DNA of 64,000 nucleotides from Roseburia zhanii (GTDB taxonomy: Bacteria; Bacillota; Clostridia; Lachnospirales; Lachnospiraceae). Location of the stretch: NCBI RefSeq assembly GCF_014287635.1, contig NZ_JACOPH010000006.1, positions 124,001 to 188,000 on the forward strand, in the 5' to 3' direction. The translations under genes and the position numbers were made by a program. The notes beneath the pieces were generated by a model. It did no database searches. It was not told the origin of the DNA and saw only the letters and a list, made by a program, of their open reading frames with translations. How positions within the stretch are numbered: position 1 is the stretch's first letter; the number at the start of each line of letters is the position of its first letter. Below are positions 45,120 to 54,831 of this stretch, piece after piece.

Positions 45120-46679
45120 CTAATTCCCCCTGCCGGACTTTTTAAACTTCATACGATACTGATTCGGTGTAATCCCATATACCTGTACAAATTTATTGAT
45201 AAAATAATCTGCCTTTCCAAATCCGGTTTCTTCTGCAATACGATAAATCCTTGTATCTGTATCTTCTAATAATTCTTTTGCTTTCTCTAAACGAAGCTGG
45301 TTCAGATAATCCCGGAATACGATCTGATACCGCTTTTTATATAGCTGTCCTAAGTAAACATTGTTGATATAAAACATTTCTCCTAAAGAGCGCAGACTGA
45401 TCTTTTCCATATAATGTTCTTTGACATAAGCATCGATCTTATCTAAGATATTCCGGTTTTCCTGACTGCGTACCTGTGCAAAATAACCTGCATAATCTGC
45501 AAAAAAATCGGTGATTTCTTCCGGTCTGCCCATCATTACAAGATGATGGAAAGATTCATTTCCGATATACTCAAGGATCTCCTGCTGGTTCGTTTCATCA
45601 TCAAATTCTTTTACCATTTCCATCAGACGGTATAAAATATGATAGATACTTGCACTGATCATTTCAAGATTCATCTCACTGTTTCTGATCCCGGCAAATA
45701 CTTTCTGGGCTGCTGCCTCGATCTTTTCCCTGTCGTTTTCTCTTACAGCCGATAAAAGTGTATCAATATCACTTTCTGATATTTCAAATGATGTCTTTCT
45801 TCCTGCTGCATCTTCATAAAATACCTTATTCTTATCTTCACTCAACCCATAAAGACAACGGCTTACCCGCACTGACCGGAAAGACTTTCTGATATCCTCA
45901 AGCGAATTTTCCTGACTGCCTGCATATACCTGAAATGTCTGTGAAAAATGATGGCTCATCCGCCTTTGGAGTGCATCTAAAAATTCTGCCTCTGTCTGGT
46001 TATTTTTCTGATACATTTCCGGTATTAAAAGCAGTGCAGCTCCGCTTATTTCTTCTTCTGTTTCCATGATCGGTACTCCATGTCCGCAAAATTCTGTAAG
46101 GATCGCCTGTAAATAGGACACCATTTCCTGTTCCTCTGGTTTTAGCTGAGAATCTGCATCCATACATTCGATGCTGACATACTTCCACTGATTCGATGGA
46201 ACCACATGGCTATATACGGTTTCTAAGTCATCTTCGGTATATTTTCCATGCACTACAGCTGAAACAGCAAAGAAATAATGCTCCTGTTCCTTTACCTGCA
46301 TGATCTGATGTTCTTTGTTTAATTTATGGAGGATATCGGATAATTCTTCTTTCTGGATCGGTTTTAACATATAATTTTTTACCTGCATACAGATTGCCAT
46401 TCTGGCATATTCAAAATCCGCATATCCGGTTAAAATTACAAACTGTATATTACGGTGCAGTTTTTCCTGTACATACTCGATCAGTTCAAGCCCTGTCATC
46501 TTCGGCATACGGATATCCACAAACACGACATCTACCTGACTTTCCTCTAAAATTGCAATGGCATCTACTCCATTTCCCGCTTCACCGATGATCTCATATC
46601 CATATTCTTCCCAGTCTACTAACTGCCTTAGCCCTTCTCTGATATACTGTTCATCGTCCACAAGTAAAACTTTTATCAC
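45120..46679 (-). CDS. YesN-type response regulator with AraC DNA-binding domain
   Basis: About 519 aa: receiver domain (IKVLLVDDEQYIREGLRQLV, phospho-Asp in VVFVDIRMPKMTG, Lys in NYMLKPIQKEE), a middle region of ~270 residues, and a C-terminal AraC/XylS domain (SLRSLGEMFYINNVYLGQLY, IYRIAEETGFGKADYFINKF). A G-rich ribosome site seven bases before GTG (46679) gives (M)IKVLLVDD, the usual family start; an upstream ATG at 46685 or 46694 is possible. It pairs with the YesM kinase (28-base gap) and probably activates polysaccharide-use genes, such as the binding protein behind it. Confidence 0.9.
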   Translation of the reverse strand: MIKVLLVDDEQYIREGLRQLVDWEEYGYEIIGEAGNGVDAIAILEESQVDVVFVDIRMPKMTGLELIEYVQEKLHRNIQFVILTGYADFEYARMAICMQVKNYMLKPIQKEELSDILHKLNKEHQIMQVKEQEHYFFAVSAVVHGKYTEDDLETVYSHVVPSNQWKYVSIECMDADSQLKPEEQEMVSYLQAILTEFCGHGVPIMETEEEISGAALLLIPEMYQKNNQTEAEFLDALQRRMSHHFSQTFQVYAGSQENSLEDIRKSFRSVRVSRCLYGLSEDKNKVFYEDAAGRKTSFEISESDIDTLLSAVRENDREKIEAAAQKVFAGIRNSEMNLEMISASIYHILYRLMEMVKEFDDETNQQEILEYIGNESFHHLVMMGRPEEITDFFADYAGYFAQVRSQENRNILDKIDAYVKEHYMEKISLRSLGEMFYINNVYLGQLYKKRYQIVFRDYLNQLRLEKAKELLEDTDTRIYRIAEETGFGKADYFINKFVQVYGITPNQYRMKFKKSGRGN

Positions 46680-46706
46680 ATACATTCCCCCCATTTCTAT
46701 CTGGTT

Positions 46707-48470
46707 TTATGACTGTTCTCTGTGATTTGGCATACGGATACAGATCTCCGTTCCCTCATCGATTTCACTGCTGATCTCAATCTGTACTTTATCCTGATAA
46801 TATTGCCTTAATCTTAAAACGGTATTTGCGATCCCGATACTCTTTTTTGCCGTCTGGATATAACTGATATCTGTCTGTGATACGGTTTCCTGAAGCTTTT
46901 CTAATTGTTCTTCCTCCATACCGCTGCCGCTGTCAAGTATCTCAAAATACAGATCTTCTCCATCTTCTGAGGCAACCACTGTAATCTGCCCACCATCTAT
47001 ACTCTGCTCAATACCATGCACACAAGCATTTTCCACAAATGTGATCAATACAAAACGTGGAATATAATACCTTCTGGCGGAATCCTGTATACAAAGAGAG
47101 AACTCAAGCCTGTCACCAAACCGGTACTTTTGAATTTCTAAATATCTTCTTACATTTTCACATTCTTCGTCCACCGTAACAAAATCCTGACTCCACTGGA
47201 TATTTTTCCGCATCAGAACAGCAAAATTTTCGAGGATCTTTGCCGTTTCCATCTCTTTTTTCAATATACTGTGCATTCTTATGCTCTCTAGGGCATTAAA
47301 TATAAAATGCGGATTTAACTGGCTCTGTAAGGCATTTAATTCTGCCTGCTTTTTGGAAAGTTCAAGATTCTGCTGTTTTTCTTTATTTTTATATACCACT
47401 TCGATCAATTCCCGGATACGCATGATCATCAGATTATAGCTGCGGATCATACTGCCGACTTCATCGCTGCCTTCTTCACAGTGAATGACTTCATAAGTCC
47501 CTTCTTTGACCTGATCCATACAATGCTGCGTCAATGCGATCCTGTCATGTAACGAATGATAAAATAAATACGAGACCACACATGGAAGAAGCAGATTCAT
47601 AATATATAAGAATAATAATCCGTATTTCTGACTATTCAGGACTTCCGGCAAACCATTATGATCCTCTGTCAGTACAAAGCAAAACTTTTTCCCATAAAAT
47701 ACTAACTCTGTTTCTTTTTTGCATTGTTTGAGAAAAGAATCTGACCAGTTCTTCATCTGCTTTTTCTGCGGATTCTTCTCTGTTGTAGAAAAAAGTATGG
47801 TATCATCCGTACAGATATAACAGTCTGCACTACCGCATTCCATCTGGATTTTTTTTAACAGCTTATCATAATTAAAATCCATCATTACAAAATCATTGGT
47901 ATTTCCTTCGATCTTACGCATCCAGACAAGATGTCTGCCCTTTCCGATATATCCACCGGATTTTTTACCATCTTCATAAAAACTGTATAACATGACCTGC
48001 TGGCTGCTTTTTTTAAATGCCTGATACCAGTCGGCATCTCCTACCGCATCACTTCTTACAAAATATGAACCATTTGTGATCGTCCGGTTATCTGTACAGA
48101 CTGTGATCCCATAGGCAGACTGCCCTGTATAATAATACTGGATGACATCTGCTCTCTGCAAACGTGTATATGCACTATAATAATCTGATTCTGACTGATA
48201 AGATGTTCCTAAAAAATTTTTGAGTCTTACATCTCTGCACAGATAATCTGCAATGGAAGTCTGTTCAGCGACTGCGTTCTGAAATTCATACACGATTGCA
48301 TTCATACTGTTCTCTAATGTTTTCTGCTGTTCACTGTCACTTTGTTTTTTCAGATTCCAGAAAATAAAGCTGTTTGTCGTGATCAACGGAAGAAATACAC
48401 ATACGATGATCAGAAGTGCAATCTTCTGCTTTAGCCCTATGTTGTCCATACTCATTCTGATTTTCTCCAT
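46707..48470 (-). CDS. YesM-type sensor histidine kinase
   Basis: A 587-aa kinase: TM1 (~15-35), a ~250-residue extracytoplasmic dCache-like sensor, TM2 (~285-305), HAMP, the His_kinase domain (LNALQSQLNPHFIFNALESI with phospho-His in NPHF) and an ATPase domain (FVENACVHGIEQS, LDSGSGMEEEQ). This LytS/YesM class responds to extracellular sugars in Firmicutes, often with a binding protein. First gene of yesM-yesN-binding protein; the GH43 gene lies upstream behind a terminator. Confidence 0.92.
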   Translation of the reverse strand: MEKIRMSMDNIGLKQKIALLIIVCVFLPLITTNSFIFWNLKKQSDSEQQKTLENSMNAIVYEFQNAVAEQTSIADYLCRDVRLKNFLGTSYQSESDYYSAYTRLQRADVIQYYYTGQSAYGITVCTDNRTITNGSYFVRSDAVGDADWYQAFKKSSQQVMLYSFYEDGKKSGGYIGKGRHLVWMRKIEGNTNDFVMMDFNYDKLLKKIQMECGSADCYICTDDTILFSTTEKNPQKKQMKNWSDSFLKQCKKETELVFYGKKFCFVLTEDHNGLPEVLNSQKYGLLFLYIMNLLLPCVVSYLFYHSLHDRIALTQHCMDQVKEGTYEVIHCEEGSDEVGSMIRSYNLMIMRIRELIEVVYKNKEKQQNLELSKKQAELNALQSQLNPHFIFNALESIRMHSILKKEMETAKILENFAVLMRKNIQWSQDFVTVDEECENVRRYLEIQKYRFGDRLEFSLCIQDSARRYYIPRFVLITFVENACVHGIEQSIDGGQITVVASEDGEDLYFEILDSGSGMEEEQLEKLQETVSQTDISYIQTAKKSIGIANTVLRLRQYYQDKVQIEISSEIDEGTEICIRMPNHREQS

Positions 48471-48576
48471 GTCCGTTTCCTATTCCTTCCACTTTCCATG
48501 CACAATAAAGTCATTTCTCTCATTATATCATAGATACAAGGATAAGTGTCTGGAAATATAATAAACCGGATATAAG

Positions 48577-48607
48577 AAAAACCGCGCAAGGGGTGAGCGC
48601 GGCTTTT
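48577..48607 (-). terminator. Terminator after the GH43 gene
   Basis: AAAAACCGCGC (48577-48587) and GCGCGGCTTTT (48597-48607) form a GC-rich stem with a 9-base loop. T-runs are on both sides. It lies 18 bases after the stop. Confidence 0.75.
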
Positions 48608-48624
48608 CATTTTCAATTTGTCAT

Positions 48625-51600
48625 TTATTTGACTTTGTAACTGGATGTCTTTGCTTTTTTCAGCATATTCTTGTAAGCCTTTGCTTTTCCCTTTGGAACT
48701 TTAAAGGTTGCTGATTTTTTAATTTTCTTAAACGCATTCTTTCCAATTTTCTTCAGATTTTTACCTTTTATTGTTACTTTTGAAAGTTTCTTATCACCAT
48801 AGAAGGCATTTGCACCTATCTTAGTAACATTCTTTCCGATTGTAACTTTTGTCAGCTTCTTCTGCTTCTTAAATGCATTCTTTGAAATTTCTGTTACTTT
48901 AAACTTCATCTTCTGGTAAGTCACAGTTGCCGGGATCGTAATGCTCTTTAACTGCTTCTTAGAGCCGATAACGGTTACTGTTTTTACTTTTTTGCTGCAG
49001 GCTGTGACTTTATAGGTCAGTTTCTTTCCGATCGTAAAAGTCTTTCCTACATAACTCTGCATGGAATCCTTTGAAGGTGTCTGTGTATTATCTGCTGTAC
49101 CGCCATTTGCCGGTGTCTGGGTATTACCATCTGGTTTTTTGGTATCATCCTTTTTACCACCGTCTGAGATTGTTGCTTTTGCTGTATTGTATGCTTTGCT
49201 TAAGCTGTCAAATACGCTATCGATCTCACTCTGGTCTGCATTTGCTTTTTCTAATAATGCTTTTGCTTCTGCGATTGCTTTTTCTAAATCTGTCTTTGCA
49301 CTTCCTGTCAGACTTGAAAGTAATTTTTCTGCTTCTGCGATCTTACTGCTTAATGCTTCTGTATTGACCTGATATTCACTAAATCTGTAATAATCAACAT
49401 TCATCAGATTTTCTGCATCACCTTTAAATACAAGGAATACATTGTGTGTATCTGTAATACGGTCAAGTTTACAACTGAATTCTTTAAATGTATCTTCACT
49501 TCCGGTTGCTTCTACATTTACCGTACCAACTAATGCTCCTTCCGGGCTGTCCATACGGATCTCGATCTGTCCACCGGATTTTGAAGCTGCCTTTACTGTA
49601 AATTCTGCTGCACCTCTGTCACCAAATGCTGCCTGGGCAACAGATGTCCAGTCACCATCCTGAAGATCTGTAATCTGTCTGTTAAAGTCTTTGAATAATT
49701 TGCCTTCTTCTGCACAGTCTGCAATCTTAATACCTGCATTCCATGCAACTGTTTCCGCATCAATTCTCTCATAAGGATTGATCGTCTTTAACTGGCTGAT
49801 ACCTTCATAAGTTCCTGCAATCGGACGAATAGTTCCATCAGAATTCAATTCAATCGGATCAATATGTGTGGAACGGTATCCTTTTGTCAATGTACCGGAT
49901 TTAAGTCCCTGTGCTTCTTCCTGTGCTTTTGATAAAGTCTGTGCATGGTATATGAAGTATGATTTTCCTTCATATACAAAGGTTGCATGATGGTTATTTC
50001 CGCCTACACCAAACCAGATCTGTGGATTTTCAAATACTTCACCTGCATATTCAAATGGTCCCATCGGATCATCACTTACCATGTAGCAGATGGTTCCATA
50101 TCCCGGATATCCATCTTTATGCGGGCTGATAAAGTTTGAACAATAGCTGTAATAATATTTATCACCATATTTGAAAATACCGGAATCCTCGAACATACAT
50201 GGAGCATCAATTTCTTTTGCCTCACCATCAATGCTGATCATATCTTCGCCAAGTTTTGCAACTCGCGCTGTTTTTGGATTATTCTGCTGACCATTTGGTA
50301 CACCACCGCCAAAGTAGATATATGCACTTCCATCATCATCTACAAGTACTGCCGGATCGAAGCACCATACAACACCTTCACAACCCGGTGTTTTTCCTGT
50401 CAGTAATGCCTTTCCAATCGGATCTTTCCATGGTCCAAGCGGAGTATCTGCTTCTAATACACCGATACCGGACGCATCATTTGCAAAGTATAAGAAGAAC
50501 TTATCTTTTCCATCGATCTGTTTATAGGCGATTGCCGGTGCCCATGAGTGACTTGCCCATTTTGCTGCTCCGTCTTCTCCTGCTACCTTAATCTCTCCGT
50601 GATCTGTCCAGTTGACCATATCATCAGAAGATATGATACGCAATGTTTTAATATAACCAAAGGAGTTATTTAATACATTCCCATTTGCATCATATTCATA
50701 ATCATCAGATGTCATGTATACATAAACTCTGCCATCATATACGATCGCATATGGATCAGCACCAAAATCAGTTGTTACAAGTGGATTGCTGTATCCTAAT
50801 TTCTTAGCAAGTGCTTTTGTATTTAAATATTTTTCTTTGATATCTAAGCTGCAGGCTGTAACATCATATTCTACAGTACCTTTATCTGCAGTAATATAAT
50901 CAGCGCTGACATTTACCGTTGTATCTTTATCTGCATAACCTGTCATTTTTAATGTTACGGTTGCAAATAATTTATCTGCTGCTTCAAAAGTAAGGTCTTT
51001 TCCTGCTGCCTGTAATACAAGATGACCATTTTTAAAGTTCCATGATGTTTCACCAGTGATCGCATCACTGTTAAATGTAACATCTTTTACATCCATGCCT
51101 GATGGAATGGATAAGGATGCTTTTAAGTCTGTATGACCTTCTCCGGTCAGTGCATCCATTGTTACTTTTACTGTAGCCTCACTGTTGATCACACCACTTA
51201 TTTCTTCTGTTCCGCTTAAAGATGCTGCATGGTCTGTTGCTTCCGGTGCATCTATTCCTGTTAATTTATCTGTTACACGGAAGTAATCAAAATCTGCATA
51301 ACCGCCTGTAGATTTTGTTGCATAGTTAAAGATTGCAAATTTACTTCCCATAAAGTGTGTCAGTTCATAACTTAACTGCATCGGAGCACCTAACTGTGTC
51401 CATGTGCTGCCATCAAAGCTGTAATAGAATGTGACTTTATCTCCACCTGCAAAGTTAAAATCTTCTTTCAGGTAAACGATATCTGATGTACAGTCCACAC
51501 TTGCTGCAACTGTTGGCTTATCCGCTTTTTCTGCCTGGTTATTATGTGCATCTACCATGACAAGTTTTGCAGCGGTACCCTCTTTTGTCACTGCAATATA

Positions 51601-54600
51601 ACCATAGTTATAAGAGAATGCTGCAAGTCCTGCATAATCTCCATTTTTCATTCCGGAGATATCCATTTTGATCTTACCGGAACAGGTCGGTCCAAATGTT
51701 CTCTGTGTCAATGTATTTCTTGCATTTAATATACTTGTTGCTCTACTTCCTGTTGTCAGACGAAGCCAGCCTGCCCTGTCTGTTAACGACCAGTTATTGT
51801 TATTTGGATTGTGGTTCCACTGCCATACCAGATCAAGATTTGAACCATTATAATCGTGTTCTCCTGATTCAGCCGATTCTTTATCTACAACCTTCTCTTT
51901 TACAGTGACATTATCCACATAAAAATCCATCAGATCTTTCGTCTTATCCGGTGACGGTACCCAGCCTGTTTCAAAGAAAATATAGTTCTGGTTGGTGATC
52001 GCATCATCCGGCATTTTATATTCTCCTGTGATCTGTGTCCATTCACCTTTCTTTGCTGTTGCACTCTTGATTACTTTACGGTATCTATAATCTGGTCCAT
52101 TCTGGATCGTCATATTAAAAGATTTGCTGTCAACAGCATCTTCTGCGTCATATTTTACCCATGCAGATACAACGTAAGTACTTCCTGCACTCAGTTTATT
52201 GCTGACATCCTGTGATGGTCCCTGTGCACATGCAGTTCTATTAGTAGTTGCAATATATTTACTTCCGTCCTGTGCATTATCTTTATCATCTACGATTTCA
52301 ATCGTACCACCTTCAAATCCGGTCCAGTTTGTACTTCCTTTTTCAAATGAACCATTCTTAACGATATTATCATCTTCTGTTGTCATGGAGAAATCATCAA
52401 GATAATATCCCATCCAGTCATTTTCTGCTATTGGATTTCCTGTCCACGGTGTTTCAATAAAGATAAAATTCTGTGTTGGATCAAATGGGAAACTCTCACT
52501 CTTATCATGTACGGTATAAGTACCTTTAAATGTAGCCCATTCACCCTTTGTAGCATTGATTGTTACCAGATTTTCTCTCCAGTTATAATTATCACCATTC
52601 TGGATCGTCACATAAAATTTCTTATTATCCGGTCCTGTCGTATATTTTAATTTACCGGATATAGTATATGTTTTACCAAACTCTAATTTTCCACTGATAT
52701 CCTGACATGCACCCATTCCGGTTGTTAATCTGTCAGCAACAGAAAGACAATAGTTACCGGATGCTCCTTCTTCTGAAACTGCTGTTAATGTAGCACTTTT
52801 TTCATCCTTTGCATCTGGTTCCTGTGGTGTGGATATCCATCCGGTAGTATCTCCGATTTCTACATCTCCATTGGTGATCAGTTCGATGAGATTATCATTT
52901 TCTTCCTCATCCGGAAGATCCGATTTGTTATAAGTAACAGAAACATCATCTACATAGAAATCCATCAGATCATTATCTGCAGTCGCTGAAGGTACCCATC
53001 CTGTTTCAAAAAACATGGTATTTTCTACAGAACTGAATGGATTATGTTCAGTAGATTCACCCGGTACATAATCACATTCGATTTCTGTCCATTCACCCTT
53101 CACAACATCAACACCGCCTGCAACCTGTCTGTAATTCCATGCTGTACCATTCTGGAATGTGATGTTGAATTTTCTTGTAGCAGGTCCATTCTCATTATCA
53201 TATTTGATCTTTGCCTTGATATGATATTTTACACCTTCTACGATCTTTCCTGTCAGATCATAGGCAAGACCGCTTCCTGTACCTGTTCTATCTGTGATCT
53301 TTCCGTAGTTATTTCCACTTTCATCGGTTTCTGCACTGATCGTGCCACCTTCAAACGCTCTCCAGCCTTTTGTTCCGTCATCAAAGCTGCCGTTTGCTAC
53401 TAATTCTACAATCTGATCTTCCGGTGTTTCAGCCGGATCTGTCTGTGCGTCATCTGCTCCCGTAGCATCTATATCTGCTGACATCATAGCCGTATCAGAT
53501 TCTGCGCCCTCTTTCGCAGCATCGAATACTCTATGTTCTGCATCATTGTAAAATTCATCCGATTTTACCAGTGATCTGCTCTCACTTCCTTCTACCGGAA
53601 GTTCCATTTCAGCTTCTACTGTCTTGCCATCGCCGTCTTTACCAAGCATTGGCCAGCCGTCGATCCATGTACAGTCAGTAAGAACCGGTGTACGTCCGAT
53701 TGCACCATGATCCTGGAACATAAATCCGTACCATCTGCCATCTGCTGTATCGATCACACCACCTTGTGCGACACCTGCATTCGTTCCATTATTCGAAAAG
53801 TTTGCATTTAAAATCTCTTTCGTTTCCCATGTGCCGTCGATAAAGGATTTGCTTCTGTGACACACTTCAATTCTCGGCTTCCCAGCCGGCCAGCAGATAT
53901 TGAACACATAATAGTAACCATCTTTTTTCATCACATGTGTTCCTTCAAAAGATAAACCACCATCAAATTTACCTGCATCTGCTCCACTATGAGCTGAGAA
54001 TAAAGTTCCGCGCTTTCCGCCCTCTTTTTCTCCGGAAAGATCTTCACTTAATTCTACATATTTGATCTCACCACTTCCATACACGATATAAGGTGTAGCA
54101 TCATCAAAGAATAATGCCATATCATGGTAGCCTTTTGCTAATTCCGTCTTTGTCCATGAACCATTCTCAATATCATCTGTGGTATAGATGTAAGCATGTC
54201 CTGTTGTATTGGAATTAAATGCAACATAATACTTGTTATTATGGTACTGCAGGCTTGCTGCCCACTGTCCATTACTATACATGCTTTCACCATTTCTTAA
54301 GTTCATGGCATCTGTATCACCGAGAATGTCATATACGTAATTGACGATCTCCCAATTGACAAGATCTTTTGACTTCATGATCGGACATCCCGGTGAGAGA
54401 TGCATTGTCGTACTTACCATGTAATAGGTGTCATTCACACGAATGATATCGATATCCGGTACATCCGCATAAATAACAGGATTGGAAAATTTTCCGCTTT
54501 CTACGGCAGTTGCTGATGTCTGTGCCATGCTGCTTACCGGTAACATTGTAACAGTCATTGCGGCTGCCATCATGGCTGCACATACCTTTTTCCATCCTAG

Positions 54601-54618
54601 ATTTTTGTTTCTTTTCAC
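48625..54618 (-). CDS. Giant secreted double-GH43 hemicellulase with CBMs and LRR_5 tail
   Basis: A 1997-aa secreted enzyme. Order: signal peptide (VCAAMMAAAMTVTMLP); GH43 module 1, beta-xylosidase-like (~43-345; Asp in ADVPDIDIIRVND, Glu in LSFEGTHVM); SDEFYND; three CBM4_9/CBM22-like modules (~403, ~576, ~749); the rest of a GH43_C2 beta-sandwich (~919-1120, LVWQWNHNPNN); a cohesin-like strand domain (~1126-1265); GH43 module 2, arabinofuranosidase-like (~1270-1610; FGADPYAIVYDGRVYVYMTS, FDPAVLVDDDG, FEDSGIFKYG); CBM6 (~1620-1748); FIVAR (~1750-1815); linker; Lys-rich LRR_5 repeats (~1856-1997). No LPXTG. It likely trims arabinoxylan at the cell surface. Confidence 0.92.
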   Translation of the reverse strand: MKRNKNLGWKKVCAAMMAAAMTVTMLPVSSMAQTSATAVESGKFSNPVIYADVPDIDIIRVNDTYYMVSTTMHLSPGCPIMKSKDLVNWEIVNYVYDILGDTDAMNLRNGESMYSNGQWAASLQYHNNKYYVAFNSNTTGHAYIYTTDDIENGSWTKTELAKGYHDMALFFDDATPYIVYGSGEIKYVELSEDLSGEKEGGKRGTLFSAHSGADAGKFDGGLSFEGTHVMKKDGYYYVFNICWPAGKPRIEVCHRSKSFIDGTWETKEILNANFSNNGTNAGVAQGGVIDTADGRWYGFMFQDHGAIGRTPVLTDCTWIDGWPMLGKDGDGKTVEAEMELPVEGSESRSLVKSDEFYNDAEHRVFDAAKEGAESDTAMMSADIDATGADDAQTDPAETPEDQIVELVANGSFDDGTKGWRAFEGGTISAETDESGNNYGKITDRTGTGSGLAYDLTGKIVEGVKYHIKAKIKYDNENGPATRKFNITFQNGTAWNYRQVAGGVDVVKGEWTEIECDYVPGESTEHNPFSSVENTMFFETGWVPSATADNDLMDFYVDDVSVTYNKSDLPDEEENDNLIELITNGDVEIGDTTGWISTPQEPDAKDEKSATLTAVSEEGASGNYCLSVADRLTTGMGACQDISGKLEFGKTYTISGKLKYTTGPDNKKFYVTIQNGDNYNWRENLVTINATKGEWATFKGTYTVHDKSESFPFDPTQNFIFIETPWTGNPIAENDWMGYYLDDFSMTTEDDNIVKNGSFEKGSTNWTGFEGGTIEIVDDKDNAQDGSKYIATTNRTACAQGPSQDVSNKLSAGSTYVVSAWVKYDAEDAVDSKSFNMTIQNGPDYRYRKVIKSATAKKGEWTQITGEYKMPDDAITNQNYIFFETGWVPSPDKTKDLMDFYVDNVTVKEKVVDKESAESGEHDYNGSNLDLVWQWNHNPNNNNWSLTDRAGWLRLTTGSRATSILNARNTLTQRTFGPTCSGKIKMDISGMKNGDYAGLAAFSYNYGYIAVTKEGTAAKLVMVDAHNNQAEKADKPTVAASVDCTSDIVYLKEDFNFAGGDKVTFYYSFDGSTWTQLGAPMQLSYELTHFMGSKFAIFNYATKSTGGYADFDYFRVTDKLTGIDAPEATDHAASLSGTEEISGVINSEATVKVTMDALTGEGHTDLKASLSIPSGMDVKDVTFNSDAITGETSWNFKNGHLVLQAAGKDLTFEAADKLFATVTLKMTGYADKDTTVNVSADYITADKGTVEYDVTACSLDIKEKYLNTKALAKKLGYSNPLVTTDFGADPYAIVYDGRVYVYMTSDDYEYDANGNVLNNSFGYIKTLRIISSDDMVNWTDHGEIKVAGEDGAAKWASHSWAPAIAYKQIDGKDKFFLYFANDASGIGVLEADTPLGPWKDPIGKALLTGKTPGCEGVVWCFDPAVLVDDDGSAYIYFGGGVPNGQQNNPKTARVAKLGEDMISIDGEAKEIDAPCMFEDSGIFKYGDKYYYSYCSNFISPHKDGYPGYGTICYMVSDDPMGPFEYAGEVFENPQIWFGVGGNNHHATFVYEGKSYFIYHAQTLSKAQEEAQGLKSGTLTKGYRSTHIDPIELNSDGTIRPIAGTYEGISQLKTINPYERIDAETVAWNAGIKIADCAEEGKLFKDFNRQITDLQDGDWTSVAQAAFGDRGAAEFTVKAASKSGGQIEIRMDSPEGALVGTVNVEATGSEDTFKEFSCKLDRITDTHNVFLVFKGDAENLMNVDYYRFSEYQVNTEALSSKIAEAEKLLSSLTGSAKTDLEKAIAEAKALLEKANADQSEIDSVFDSLSKAYNTAKATISDGGKKDDTKKPDGNTQTPANGGTADNTQTPSKDSMQSYVGKTFTIGKKLTYKVTACSKKVKTVTVIGSKKQLKSITIPATVTYQKMKFKVTEISKNAFKKQKKLTKVTIGKNVTKIGANAFYGDKKLSKVTIKGKNLKKIGKNAFKKIKKSATFKVPKGKAKAYKNMLKKAKTSSYKVK

Positions 54619-54716
54619 ATTAAAACCCCCGTTTCTTAATATTTAGATATGATAAATCAATATATGTCATTATCACATAATCTGTTTTGTCTAGCATCCA
54701 TAAAAACTATATAATT

Positions 54717-54753
54717 TACCAAAAATTGTTAAAAATATATTTTGTTTTTGGTA
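54717..54753. promoter_or_regulatory. Inverted repeat between GH43 and LysR genes, candidate LysR operator
   Basis: TACCAAAAA (54717-54725) and TTTTTGGTA (54745-54753) are a perfect 9-bp inverted repeat separated by 19 bases in the divergent intergenic region. Spacing and location suit LysR-type autoregulation and control of the GH43 gene, but the core T-N11-A is not resolved. Confidence 0.4.
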
Positions 54754-54831
54754 GATTTTTTGCTATATTTGCAATACAACTGTATTTATGCTAAATTAGA
54801 ACTAAGAATTTATTCTAAGGAGCATCAGCCT

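Noticed and set aside
49061-49372. Long plus-strand open frames inside the GH43 gene and similar antisense frames in hydF, metG and xfp
   Set aside because: They are shadows of well-supported minus-strand genes, without ribosome sites or domains.
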